Shown piece by piece: positions 20,263 through 32,179 of a DNA stretch of 64,000 bases. Position 1 is the stretch's first letter. Each line of letters starts with the position of its first letter. Position numbers and translations under genes: made by a program. The DNA is from Polytrichum commune. Its lineage: Eukaryota > Streptophyta > Polytrichopsida > Polytrichales > Polytrichaceae. Under the pieces are notes generated by a model. That model was not told the origin of the DNA and made no database searches. It was given only the letters and a program-made list of their open reading frames with translations. The stretch spans positions 3,410,001 through 3,474,000 of the forward strand of contig OX485806.1 in assembly GCA_950295325.1 (NCBI GenBank), read 5' to 3'.

Positions 20263-20986
20263 TAAGGTAGAGGGTGCTAAAACCAACACCCCATCCAAAA
20301 CCAACACCTATAAATGCCTCCCAATTGGCAACACTCTACAACCTTGAACCGTACCCGGCAGTGTAGGAGTGTCTGGGCCCACGGAGTGACGGTTTTAGGT
20401 GCCATTAGTGGTGCCACCTCATAGTGGCCTCCATGACCTTCATGTAGGGTATGTAACGGGCTCCACTCTATCTCGGGTTGGTTCAAGGTGGGATTAGGGT
20501 GGCTTGTCAATGCCTATTCTAGTCATTCTATTCACAACGCCAAGGAGGTAGGCCCACAAAGCACAAAAGGGTCATTTCCCGGGATGCAAGGGGGTCAGTT
20601 CCCGGGATGCAAGGTGATGGTTTTGCAAGTGAACCGGGAGGGATCATGGAGGTAGCCCGTGTGGCTTTGCATACCATTACTACTTGGGCTTTGATGTAGT
20701 TTGGGTCTAGTACCCAGCTATGTTGTGTTGGTTCTAGGCAATGAAGGTGGGGGTCCTCATCATATGTGAGGTTGCCATACACGGGGCCTATGGATTGGTA
20801 TAAGGAAGCTAGTAGTTTTGACTTTGAATATTCATCAAATATTCATTTGAGACTAAATTTATTTTTTCTTTCTTGATACCTATGTTTAGCCCAAAGGCTA
20901 ATATGAATATATATTTTATATATCAACCACATAGCCATATGTATGTGCAATAGCTTAAAGTGTTGGTTTAAGCACCCTCTACCTTA
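20263..20986. mobile_element. TIR element, copy A (724 bp)
   Basis: It begins TAAGGTAGAGGGTGCTAAAA and ends in the inverted form (AGCACCCTCTACCTTA), a TIR of about 26 bases with one internal mismatch. The body has no plausible transposase, so this is a non-autonomous element. It is nearly identical to 53544-54240. It differs by an internal duplication of a ~23-bp 'TTCCCGGGATGCAAG' unit near 20575-20610 and four extra bases near 20534. No clear target duplication is visible, so the superfamily is open. Confidence 0.85.
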
Positions 20987-22584
20987 GTGTAATAATTTGC
21001 TCTCATGGCCTACAATGAACTTGCATGCCAGGCTCGCATTCTAAAATGTTTTCAAATGACCCTACGTAATATTTTATATATCTTCAAGATAAGTGGCTCT
21101 GATCATATAACAATTCGATGTGTAGAGAGAATCCTATCAAAGAAGTAGTATAGGCTTTACGAAAAGCACTCTAGTTTAGTTTAGTTCGCCCATAAAATCA
21201 AACATAGTTAAGAAGGAGATTAGTTCATGTAGTTTTTGAAAATAGGTTCAAACCTCCTTGGGTCCAAGCACTTTGATCTTTCTAAGAATGTTTCCATTTT
21301 TCTACATTAATATTTTTAAAAAATTATGTTAAAATTAGTCTTTTGTGTTAAAATGAATCTATTATGTTAAATTTAATATGTTAAACTCAATAATATTAAT
21401 CATAATTTATCATCACGTTTGACACCAAAAAACAAAACAAATAAAATCAATGTTGTCCATCGAGAGCAAAATTGGTAACCATGCACTTGTCCCATAATTA
21501 TCCAAATAATTGATCCAAATATATTTTCATTAAAAAGATTCTAGGTTCAAATTGTTGCTTGGCAACGATTAGAAATTACTTGTTTGGCAATCAAAGGAAA
21601 ATGAAATATCATGCCTAAAATTGATATAACCTACTAAAACTACTCTAAGTCCATGTGGTAGAGACTAGTAACTGGTATTCAAGTAAACCTAACATATTTG
21701 TTTGCTTCAATTCTACGGCTAGATCCGTTGATACCAATATGGTACACCTAAATTTCATGGGAGATGTGTAAAGCCCTAGTGATCACTTGAAATTTAGGCT
21801 ACTCAAATATGATGGAAAACTCAAACATATATATTTAATTAACTAATTTTAAATATGTAAAATTAAATGTCAAATACTAAAAATATCATCAAAAAAACTG
21901 CTATAATATTTTCATTATCATCTTTGGAAATTCTATTGATAGATCCTACCATACAATCTTATCGTAGGATCTTATGATAGAATTTATCATGCTATAATTA
22001 TGGACTTGTACTTAGTCCAATTCTACTTAAATAATCAATTTAATAGAGAGAAAAATATCAATACTTAGTTTAAATCCAAGATTCACACCGTAATTTAAAT
22101 GTTGGTTGGCAAGTAAACCATGCCCAAGGGGTGGACTTCCCACTGGAAACCTAAATGATGTGCATGAGGTCAAACCCCCTATATACAAGAAATTTATAGA
22201 GAAGAACAACTGTATACGAACTAATGGCTAGAAAATGCCTCCACTACATACATTAAATATACATCATGAAATAAATAGGCATTTTTTACATATGCAATCC
22301 ACTTTCACCTTCCAATGAAAATGTCATTAGCAACTTTTTCGTAAATAGGACATAACTCAATGATTGCCAGGGGATTGCCATAGGCACATATATACGTTCT
22401 ATGGTCTAAGCAATCATTTTTATAACCTGCCGATAAGTATCAAAGATTTCTTTAATATTTAGCACAATCTACTTAAAAAAAGGAAGTGATTACATGATCA
22501 AATGCGACAACGGTGCGCGATAGGAGATTTGTATGTCTTCATTTCCAGAACTACCTAGAGAACTCATTCTTGCTAAACCCTTGC
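20987..22584. other. AT-rich intergenic DNA
   Basis: Many short A/T runs and stop codons in all frames; no recognisable gene, TIR or tandem repeat. Confidence 0.6.
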
Positions 22585-23810
22585 CTCCAACTTTGCACGT
22601 GCAACTTGATAATTGTGATAAAGACAACAAATGTTAATATGTGTTTTGTTTTTGTCGTTGCTCATGGAAAAATGCATTTTCAAAGAGGTGTTTGTGTGTT
22701 TCTTGATGGTGGGGCACACACATGATGACATTAATACCACATTCGGCCGTTGGAGCATGAAGTTGCATGAAGAGGATTTTCCCACCATATCATATTTCAT
22801 AAAATCATATATAGATCTGGACAATGTGTCGGTTATCCCGCATATGATTGAGGAAATATGAAATTTCAAAACCTTCACTAAGCCATACATGCTGAAGGAA
22901 GTAGACCGTTTGTTCGGACATACCAAAGCACAACAACTTTGTTTCTATATGAGGGATGATGGTGTTCCAGCCATGCAGTTCAAGCTTTTGTGTACATCCC
23001 CAAATTGAGGCCCGGAAGATGGTATACTCGTGTGACATCAGAACAAGGATGGAAAATGTATGCTCCTAGATGGGTGTCTAATGTCTTGCAAACCCGATCC
23101 CATGAGGAATGGGCCAAAAATCATCAGAGATATATTTGGATTCATTGATATTGAAAAGAATTTTATGAGGAAGTCATCACCATATGTATTCGGGCTACTC
23201 ATGAACCGTTGATTGCATATTGGGATCGCATTCGCTCAGTCATACTAACATTTGGTGTCGACACCTGTATGACTTTGACAGAAGGATTTCGGCCACAAAA
23301 TTGTTTCACAGTTGTGGAATCCGATGCCATGTTCTTTAATAATAAAGGCATCCGTAAACAATTCGCAGTGGACGAGTATTATGTTGGGCCTACACGCAAT
23401 TGTCTGGCTTCATCGTTTCATGTGGTTGTTGATTGGTACGAAGGTTATATGGTCCTCGTACGTGCATGAGATGAAGAGAATCCCAAACCAATTCGGCTGG
23501 TGAAAGTATTGTCTTCACCCAATTTTGTTCGAACTAGCCCCAACTTTCATCAAATTGAAGTGGAGTATTGTTGTCCAAGCACCAAAGACCAGAACATGCT
23601 TCGCAACTATTTAGGTTGGGACACCAAAAATGGTTTCAAGTGGACAGTGGACTTAGCATACATGCCATGTTGGATAAACACGGATACCATACTTTGTGCT
23701 TGGAAGCCGTAGAAGGGTTCCAAATCGGAAACAATGACCATTTCCTAAAAACATATAGATTTTGCCAAGAGAGAGAAGAAACTTCGATCCCTAGGAAGGG
23801 ACCGACGTGA
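22585..23810 (+). pseudogene. DUF7869-like gene relic
   Basis: Broken plus-strand coding pieces in shifting frames. 'LHVQLDNCDKDNK' (~22590) and a frame later 'FKEVFVCFLMVGHTHDDINTTFGRWSMKL' (~22680-22770) match the DNC...NK / F..VGHTHdDID signature of the plant and animal DUF7869 family, whose function is unknown and which often occurs in repeated, mobile-looking genes. The decayed continuation includes 'VIPHMIEEI', 'GHTKAQQLCFYMRDDG', 'SHEEWAKNHQRY' and 'GFRPQNCFTVVESDAMFF' (23209-23469). Stops and frameshifts occur throughout (e.g. 22859, 23006). No start or splice signals could be fixed. Confidence 0.5.
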
Positions 23811-24905
23811 ATGAAGTGTCTATTCGTTCCATCCCTAGACTTATGTCCACGGGACATAGGATAATTTTTTGCCAAAAACAATTTGGCATGTATTGCTATT
23901 GCGGAAATGACGTCGAAAATGGATATGAAGTGGAAGATGAAGATGGGGAAACATAAAGTAGGTTGGAATTAGTGTGGAAATTAGGAGCACTTTATAGACT
24001 TGGTTACATTCAAATTTATAAATAGCTTTGGGATGTGCCATTCAATTCAATAAGACCTTTATATGTGGGATGCGCATCCTAGACTCTATAATCACATAAA
24101 ACCATTTGCTTTTGGGATTCAATTGTTATTTTCCACGTGTAGTTCATGTTTTGATTATGATTTAAATATTTACTATATTTAAAAATGTGAATATTCTTCG
24201 CATACGAATTTGAAAATTGTCATGTTCCCAATGTTTTGTATGCTTACAATATTGGCATCCCGAACTATGAGTAAATTTTATTTTGAGACTTTCCAAAGTC
24301 TTTGATTAACTAATATAGTTTTATATTTGATTCTCTACATTTGAGCTACGATGCATTGGAGGAACAACACAAAGAAACATTCTTGATGTAGCTTGTGATT
24401 TTGTAGGGACACATGGGTAGATCACTTAGTGCATTTTAAAAACGACGTGCGGCATAATATAGAGAGGATTAAAATCATTTGAAATAAAAATTACAAAGGA
24501 ATTCCAAATAATGAAGGGGCCATTAAATGTAGACAATCTCATTATAAGTAAATTAGATGGACATAAAACGTGGGCCATTATTTTCTTGTAAAATTAATAT
24601 AGGGGCTGAAGATAAGGATCCTAGAAGGTATGTTTAGTATGGTATGTAAATGGGTTTAGGACTCACGGGGAATCGGGGATGGATGATAATTGGGATTTCC
24701 GTCTGTCCAAAATTACTTAAAAGGAATATAGAGTACAAAAAATTGCAATGAATTGGACAATATAAGTAATGGAAGGGTGCAAACAAATGGGCCATTTTTG
24801 AAATTTAAGTAATTATAGGGAGGCTTTAATTCAGCCCTTGAAGGTAAATAGCCCCAAAACAAAAAAAAAACCCCAACCGCACGTGGTGCACAAAAATGCC
24901 TTAGA
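23811..24905. other. AT-rich intergenic DNA
   Basis: No gene or repeat recognised. There are A-runs near 24860 and no long open frame on either strand. Confidence 0.6.
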
Positions 24906-25187
24906 GTGATCTACCTGTGTAGGGACATCAATGGAGAAAGCCAAATACATGTGGGGGCAAAAAGGTGGTTTGTGGAAGTTGGCATACGCAACCTCGTGGC
25001 AAGATCTCTCATTATAGTAGATGGTGAAGGATGTGTGGTCATGCATGATTTGTTAAGGGACATGGATAGGGTAGTAGTGAAGGCAAAATGTGGAAGGATT
25101 ATGGAGAAACAAAGTCGTATATGGATGCCATATTCTTTAATTAAGTTTGAAAATGAAATTATATGTTTTCTAAGTCAAGTAAATTAA
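24906..25187 (+). pseudogene. NLR resistance gene relic: end of the NB-ARC (ARC2/MHD) region
   Basis: A 93-residue frame containing 'GIRNLVARSLIIVDGEGCVVMHDLLRDMDRVVV' and 'GRIMEKQSRIW'. This is the ARC2 end of plant NLR proteins: 'LV.RSLI' helix, MHD box as VMHDLLRDM, then the (R/K)SR-W motif common in TIR-NLRs. The family binds ADP/ATP through the NB-ARC and activates immunity on effector sensing. Upstream P-loop and kinase-2 motifs were not found, so only the C-terminal part remains. LRR pieces of the same kind and strand resume at 29530, and the ~4.3 kb between is filled with transposons, so both probably belong to one gene split by insertions. Confidence 0.65.
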
Positions 25188-25506
25188 AGTGTGTTTCAGT
25201 GAATCGTTTGATTGTTTCACCAAAATCAATGCGGATATGGACCCCATAATATGGCCTTCCTAAAAATCACCGTCCTACCTAGGCGACATTGAGGGAATTT
25301 CTTTTATTTCATAAAAAAGCAAAAATTCATGGAAGTACTATGGTTAGAAAGATAAAATAGAACAATGAATACATTGGAAAAACGCTGATGTTCATATTGG
25401 TCAAAGTCTATATTTGGAAATAAAACTAGATGTCTCAAACTAATATTCAAAATTGCCCAAGTAGGAGGGTATTCAATTTTGTGCACTACACAATACATGG
25501 CATTAA

Positions 25507-26605
25507 GGGCCGGTTTACACTATGGACCATGAAGTTGGACCAAGCCTATGTAAGCCAGTTGATTGGTTGCTGAAGTTGTCCCGGGACAACTTCGGTTTAC
25601 ACTAAGGAAAATTTGTCAGAGGGACCATGAAGGTCGAGGTCCCCAAAATATAATTTTTAAGGCCTAATAAATGCACTGACATGGTCCAACGGGTTTTGCG
25701 GTGAGAGAGGCAAGAGAGGTGGTTTGGTAGGAAAAGACAAGGGCCCATGGGAAAGAAATGTTGTTTTAATAAATTCTTAATGAATCTACCCTCTATCTGC
25801 CTTAATCATATCATAGCCCATGAGATATACCATTACTATCTTGCCCTACCCCTTAAACCGGCTCCCACGAGTTTCACCAAACAACGTGGGACATCTAAAC
25901 CTCGAGAATTTGAGTGCAGGTTTGTTTTTTTGCTCTACCAACTGCAATTGTTGGAATTTGGGGGCTTGTAATATACCGTTGGAAAGATATTGAAAATACC
26001 TTTCCAACAGTATATTACATGATTAATTATTTTTCTAAAATTACAGTTGAAAAACCAAAACAAAAAAATTGTAGTCGTTTAGTGAATGTAGATCAGGGTG
26101 GTCAAAAGAACCGCAATGGGAAACCTTCCAACACTAATTATCAAAGAATTGAACTTTAGTGTTGAGCAAGGTAGGGTGGTAACAACATTAAATATAATCA
26201 AACACTAAATATCCTATTTAATGTAGTGACAACACAAGGTACATTTCACATGTACAAATTAAATGGCTCATTTTTTTGTAAAAATTGTTGTGAGAAGATT
26301 TGCAAGCCACATCTTTTACACATTTAACAAGAAGTGAAGACAAGTGAAGACAAGAGAATGGTCAAACTTGAATTTTTTTCAAAATTGCCCTTTTTGGGCA
26401 TGTATTAAAAAAATCAGCACCTTCACTTTTGGGTGCATGGTCAATTTTCTTGGTCCACATTTGGTTTACACCTAGTGAGGGGCCCAAGGCTTTCAAAACT
26501 GATTTTTAATGAAGTCAGACCATGGAAGTCGGACCATGAACTCGGACCATTGACAAAGGCCATCTTCCATGGTCCGACTTCATGGTCCATAGTGGAAACC
26601 GGCCC
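25507..26605. mobile_element. TIR element (1099 bp), TTAA-flanked
   Basis: It starts GGGCCGGTTTACACTATGG and ends in the inverted form (... ATAGTGGAAACCGGCCC). The TIRs extend about 36 bases including 'ACCATGAAGT.GGACCA'. Direct TTAA lies on both sides (25503-25506 and 26606-26609). The interior has only short ORFs. It contains a decayed copy of the hairpin module found at 27215-27376. TIR and flank resemble the other TWA-flanked elements here (PIF/Harbinger-like), although the strict four-base TTAA would also fit piggyBac-type insertion. Confidence 0.85.
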
Positions 26606-26746
26606 TTAAGTAAAATTGTCACTCTCTACACTGCTGCACTTTCCATTGCTTTAGATCCAAATGATTGCCAGTCGCCAACTTGAACTTTTCAGGAGATTCC
26701 CACCAATAACAAACAGTTGCATGTTGGAGGATTATCATGAGTCTAA

Positions 26747-27976
26747 GAGCATCCCCACTAGACCGGGCACCGCCCCGGGCATAATTGCACCGGTGGCACC
26801 CCGGGCATAGTGTGGGTTTACCCGACATATTGTTGGAGCCCACTAGCTCGGGTACATGCCCCTCTTCGAGACCGGCCCCCGCCCGGTATTACCCCCTTGC
26901 CCGATTCCATTAGCCTTGCCCGATGCCTTGCCCGGATACCGATTCCGTGCCCGATGTGTTGCCCGATTCCCTACCCGATCCCTTTCGGTTCTCCGCCCGG
27001 AAATATACTAAAATCCCTCGTTAACTAATTCACTAATTAACTAATTCACTAATCATACTAGATTTTCATCAATCACGAAATAAAACATTACACTAATATC
27101 ACTATATGAGTTAATTTGAGACTTTCTATTGTCACCCATTAATATATGGACCACAACAACATGGTCTAATGTTTGAGTCGTCCTACCTAAACCATCTTGA
27201 AATGGGTTCTTAAAGACTGCAGATTTGTTTTCTTGGTTTTCTAGCTCCAATTTCAAGACTTTGGGGGCATGTTATATACCGCTGGAAAGATATTTTCAAT
27301 ACCTTTCCAACGGTATATAACATGCCCCCAAATTCTTAAAATTTCAGCTGTAAAACCCACAAAACAAATCTGCAGTCTTTTAGTGACTGCAGATCAGGGT
27401 GGTCAAAAGCTCATGGTCCCATAACCGTTGTCCAAACCCCAAGTGGCAGATATAAAGGAAAAAAATTACGAAGAAGAAGAAGGAGCTGGAGCGGGAGCGG
27501 TTTGGTTTGGTTTGGTTGACGTTGACGTTGACGTTGACGTTGCATAACATTTTAGGTCAAGTACCGTCCTGTGTTTTTGCTTTGCTTTAGTTTGTGTTAA
27601 GGTGCAGCAACATGGACAAGGAAATCAAATGCAACAATGGAGATTGTGATCCAAAATTGTGCATTCTTCTGCCCTATCCCTCCTCCTCCGGGCAGTAGTT
27701 CCTGCCCTTCTTGGTCCTCCCACCCGTTGCAGGTACACCCCCCCCCCTTCCTGACATGGTGGAATAAGTCCAAAGTTGGGCTAACTGGCGGATGGCGTTG
27801 GCGGGCAGAACACGGTACCCGAGGCCAATATACCCGAAGAGCTCCTCCCAAATGCCCGGCCCGGCACCCTTTATGGCGTTAGCGTCGACTGGTGGACGTT
27901 AGAACTTGGCGTCCCGGGCACCGGATTTCCAGGAGTGCCGTTCAACTAACTTATACCTTCGCTGGTGGGGATGCTC
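26747..27976. mobile_element. PIF/Harbinger-like MITE (1230 bp), TAA-flanked
   Basis: Ends GAGCATCCCCACTAG and CTGGTGGGGATGCTC are inverted copies, flanked by TAA at 26744-26746 and 27977-27979. TIRs of the 'GAGCATCCCCA' type with TWA duplications are typical of non-autonomous PIF/Harbinger elements in plants. The interior is GC-rich near both ends ('GCCCGG' clusters), has a (GACGTT)n microsatellite at 27519-27542, a 10-C run (27738-27747) and the hairpin module at 27215-27376. No transposase. Confidence 0.85.
27215..27376. repeat. Long near-perfect hairpin module
   Basis: The outer ends GACTGCAGATTTGTTTT and AAAACAAATCTGCAGTC are perfect inverted repeats. Inner arms 'TTTGGGGGCATGTTATATACC' and its complement are perfect for 20 or more bases. 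The centre is 'GGAAAGATATTTTCAATACCTTTCC'. The whole 162-bp unit can fold on itself. A diverged version lies at about 25915-26090 in the neighbouring TIR element, including the downstream flank 'GATCAGGGTGGTCAAAAG'. Confidence 0.85.
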
Positions 27977-27979
27977 TAA

Positions 27980-28384
27980 GGTCGTAGCCACACCACAGGC
28001 AGGTGTGTACCGGCAAAAGGCTAGGCTTAAACCTAGCCTAGTAGCCCTGATGGTAGCCGGCAGCGGGTTCAGGTGCCACACGGGCCCGACACCGGGATTC
28101 AGGAGGTAGCAACTTCGGGGAAGGTTCCAGGCAGTCTGCTTGCCTGCAGAGCCGAGATTAGCAGAGAAGAGCCTCTATGGCTGGTGGGAAGAGCCTATGT
28201 GGCAAGGTCCGGCACCGGGGGGGTAGGAGAGCCAGCCTCCGCCCCCTGGAACTTCTTCGGCAGGCTGACTCCTGCCACGCAGGATTCCCGCCATGTTCAT
28301 TGCCGTTGGTGGGGTAGTGTTGCTGCTGCTGCGGCCAATCAGATGCCGGGAAATGAACTGCCTGCCTGTGGTGTGGTACGGGCC
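27980..28384. mobile_element. GC-rich TIR element (405 bp), TAA-flanked, abutting the previous one
   Basis: Left end GGTCGTAGCCACACCACAGG and right end CCTGTGGTGTGGTACGGGCC are inverted with two or three mismatches. The TAA at 27977-27979 is shared with the element to the left and a second TAA follows at 28385-28387. The interior is GC-rich and non-coding. It appears to be another PIF/Harbinger-like MITE that used the existing TAA as target. Confidence 0.75.
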
Positions 28385-28733
28385 TAAACTCTAGACGTTG
28401 CATGACCACCTTCAGTCACCTCTCTGCATGCAATCTACGTCTGATTACAGTTGTGTTAGACTTCATGATTGGTCCTTCGCCTCCCATGCAGTGATTGGGG
28501 AGATTTTTGGGCATAATCGGTTGAGATCCTAGTGTTTGCAACTCCGACCGGTTACATGTTGACATCCTTCGATTTTTCTATATTAAAAAGGTATATTCCA
28601 TAAGATCCTTCTAAAGTGTTTGGTAATTCTCCTGAAGTCTTGAAACTTCAACCAGTTCATTTGTAACTAACTGTCGGTTCTCCCCGATCATTGCTCCCAT
28701 GTCTCCCACTTTGATCACTTTCTACTCCACTTT

Positions 28734-29133
28734 GTGTGCCCGGCCCGGGCTACATCACATCTTCATTCGGCTGGGGCCCGCCCCTCCCAAGCCCTCTTCA
28801 CTGCCCGCTCTTCCTGCCCATTCTTCATGCCCACTCTTCCTACCCGCACCTGCATGGGAACTCTTTCCCGTTGCGAACCAACGTGACAATACCCGGTCAA
28901 AAGTACAAATATTCAAGTTGACATCACTTTCATTATTCCCAAGTTAATTGATGGAGTTCCTTCACATGCCCAAGGAGCTTAATGGCTTAAGTGACCGGGT
29001 ATTGTCACATTGGTTCTCAATGGGGAAGAGTGGCCACACATGTGCGGATAGGAAGACTGGGGAGTGAAGAAGGCGTGGGAGTGGGGGGGGGGGGGGACCA
29101 AACGAAGATGTGATCTAGCTTGGGGCACTTTGT
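28734..29133. repeat. Foldback element with ~150-bp arms
   Basis: Arms 28734-28899 and 28992-29133 are imperfect inverted copies around a 92-base loop. The inner ends 'GACAATACCCGGTCA' and 'TGACCGGGTATTGTC' are perfect. The right arm holds a 14-G run (29083-29096) where the left arm has mixed 'GGGGCCCGCCCCTCC'. The flanks (28388-28733 and 29134-29500) show nothing recognisable. Confidence 0.75.
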
Positions 29134-29529
29134 GTTGCCTCTTAACATACTGTCCACTTGGCTCTCTAGCATGTTGTCACCTTGGTTTTTTCTCCTTTGT
29201 TTTGATATATTATGAACATATATGTTGCACAGTACATCATTTATGGTATTTGGTGTCACGCACACTATTTGCGAAGGGGCCTAAACTAGATGCCTGGAGA
29301 TCTCAAAGTGTCACGTCCGCTAATTGCTAGTATGATACTATTCGTTAATATAAGTAATTTGTTCAAGCGGAAAAATATTTACTTTGTAGGGATCAAACAA
29401 TTGATGCAAAAATACTATAAATCATTTTTTTACTAAATATTTCCAAGCATGCTTCAATGACATGTAGATCTTATTCACTCTAGTTTTGGGAATTGCTTAA
29501 CTTTCTTGTATTATTTGTTCTTGTTCTAT

Positions 29530-30805
29530 GTGAACCCTAGATCTCATATTTGAAGCATTTGAATCTTTCTCATTCCAAATTCAGAACAATGCCAATTTCA
29601 TGCCTGCATTTGAAGAGACTTACGGTATTGGACCTTGGAAGAAGATATGATCTACAAAGTCTACCCAAATCTCTCAAAGAATTGAATGAACTCAAGGAAT
29701 TATCTCTTCATTATCATTATAGCCTCATCACATTACCAAGTTCCTTGGGATGATTGAAAAGACTTTGGATTTTGAATCTTGAAGGTTGTTGCGCTTTAAC
29801 AAAATTGCCCGAATCTTTTGGGGAGTTGGTTAATTATGCAACTTAAACCTTCAAGATTGTGACAACCTCGCAACATTACCAAGTTCTCTTGGGCAACTTA
29901 AGAAACTTGTAGAATTGAACCTTGTAAATTGTCAAGATTTACAAAAATTGCCAAAATATTTTGGTGACTTGGAAGGACTTGTGGGTTTAAATCTTCGGCA
30001 TTGTACAAACCTTCTCACGTTACCAACTTCATTAGGAAAATTAAAGAAGGTTATGCCCCCTTCCCACCTAACTTTACCAAATAGCCAAAGTCTTTCCTAA
30101 AAACCGGGTAAAGCTCTCTCGGTTATAACGGATGCATCTGGCTATCCCACTGCACCTACAAGAATTTACTATGGAGATTTATGTGTAAGTTTCAGTTAAG
30201 TAGTTTTCATACATGTTCATGGTTTTATCCACCAAGCAATAAATATTGGATAGTTTTAGTCCCATCCCCAAAATGCCTTACCACTCATCTATCTTCCCAT
30301 CGGTTTTTGTTAATGGGACTCCTCGTGCCCTCACAACTAAGACTAAAAGCAACCAATCACAAGGGCGGGAGGCGACACTTTTAAAGGTCCTACATTCTTG
30401 CCTCATGTCTAGGTACCGATGGGAGGGTCGGTGCTTGAGGCTTAAAACCTCCGACCTTGAAATTTGTATTGCTCTACAAAGTTGGCCAAAATCTTAGGAA
30501 GAATTGAATAAACTTTTGTGGGTAGGTCTAAAACAAAATTCAAGACTTACCAAATTGCCAAACTCATTGGAAATTTGCAGTATTTAAAAAAAATCTCATT
30601 GGGGTACTTGAAAAAATTTACAAAGTTGGATCTCCAAAATTGCCGTGCTTTACAAAGTTTGCTAGACTCTATTTGGGGGATTGAAAGAACTTGTAAGCTT
30701 GAAATTGAGTGGTTGTGGCAATATGGCCATATTACTCATGTGAGGGATAAGGATCTCAAGTCTTTGAGCTCTCTAGTGAAATCACCTCCATATTACAAAA
30801 ATTAA
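29530..30805 (+). pseudogene. NLR resistance gene relic: leucine-rich repeats
   Basis: Starting just after a possible splice acceptor (AACCCTAG, ~29540) the plus strand reads LRRs: 'LKHLNLSHSKFRTMP', 'LTVLDLGRRYDLQSLPKSLKELNELKELSL', 'SLITLPSSLG', 'NLATLPSSLGQLKKLVELNLVNCQDLQKLPKYFGDLEGL' and 'LNLRHCTNLLTLPTSLGKLKK'. The units are 23-24 residues with the LxxLxLxxCxxLxxLP pattern of plant NLRs. In-frame pieces are 29550-29753 and 29915-30100. A TGA at 29751-29753 and a frameshift near 29840 break them. Weaker LRR-like sequence ('FTKLDLQNCRALQSLLDSI') follows in 30518-30805. The stretch 30050-30440 is not LRR-like and may be another insertion. Probably the 3' part of the gene seen at 24906-25187. 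Confidence 0.75.
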
Positions 30806-32179
30806 GTTAACCATCATTTGAACCCAATGTATTTCATGTTGGGAGGATTGACAAAGAAGTTCCTTATGATCTCTAGCTTACTTCACCTTAATATGTCTTT
30901 GAGAGATACTATAATGTATTGCACTATTATTGGCTATTCACATACATACAAGGATTTGAGCTATCTTGCACCTCTTACCGTGTGTTCGGTGTGAGTGGCC
31001 ACTTTTGACCTTTATGGTCTACGAACAATTTGTCATCATCCTCACATATAAAGACCTTGCAAGCATTTTTTTACTCCTATTCATAACCATATTTGTTAAC
31101 ACACATGGATCCATTTGGAGTTGATGAAAAACCTATAGAATTTTTCAAAGGTAATACCACAAATCTCTCCCCCTAGCAGAAGAATGAAATCATATACATA
31201 TGCATTAATTGTGGTCATTTATTGAAATGACATAAAGTGACAAATTTACTATATGCTTGAAAGTATTGCAACAATCCTTGGTGTTAGACCCATGCAATGG
31301 TCTCAAGGGGGTCTCAAGGACTACAAGAACCCCCTAGAATGAACACATTTTGACACGAGTGTCTCCTTCTTTCTTAATATGTGGATATTGAAAAATGTAA
31401 GAAAGTATCTTCACATATGCCTATTCATTCATCAAAGTGAATAGCACTTCTAGTCACTCCCTTAAGTTTTTCTATCCATGCAAAGAATAATTTTGTGATA
31501 CCCTCCAATATGTTCGTGATCATATTGGTTATATAACAAATTGAGTAAGGAATGTGACCCTATTGTGGGCAATTCCAATTTCCCATAAACAACCAATTTC
31601 AACCCTAAACCCTATTGCTAAATCTTGGTTGTAATTGTGGAGTGTGTTTTTGAACTGACCTGAAGCTAGAATTGTCAAAAAAATAAAACGTGATAGACCA
31701 AAGAAATTAGCTCCAATCCAAGTATGATATGTTGGAAGGTTTATAGGATGCATAAAAAAATATGGTAATCATTTGATGAAGTATAGGGATCCAATTGACT
31801 TGATGGATCGTCCATCAAACATGGAGATTGGTTTATGTTGGTATCAAAAAGATTTGTCTCTTTAAATTCGCTGTCCTTTCCAGCAAGTGCTTTGAGGTAT
31901 AGACCTAAATGTAGTTTTGGAGCAGCGCTTGAGCAAACATTATGGCTTCATAATGCAACGTCGGCTACTTTAGGTCGACGTGAATCTTTGCTGCTCAAAG
32001 GCAGTGCCATGAGATTTAGAGCAAACTTTACAATTTCATAGCACTTTCCACACTATCCACACTATCCACACTATCCACCAATATGAGGTGAAGCATCCTC
32101 ACCCCCTGCATCTTTGTGTGCAAAGCAGAGCCCTACATTGGGTGCCCATACCCATGCCCACCCATGCCCATGGGTTTTG
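30806..32179. other. Intergenic DNA
   Basis: AT-rich with no recognisable gene. There is a short triplication of 'CACTATCCA' at 32048-32076 just before the minisatellite. Confidence 0.6.

Noticed and set aside
28073-28387. 104-codon ORF at 28 kb
   Set aside because: Lies within the 405-bp TIR element; GC composition explains the open frame.
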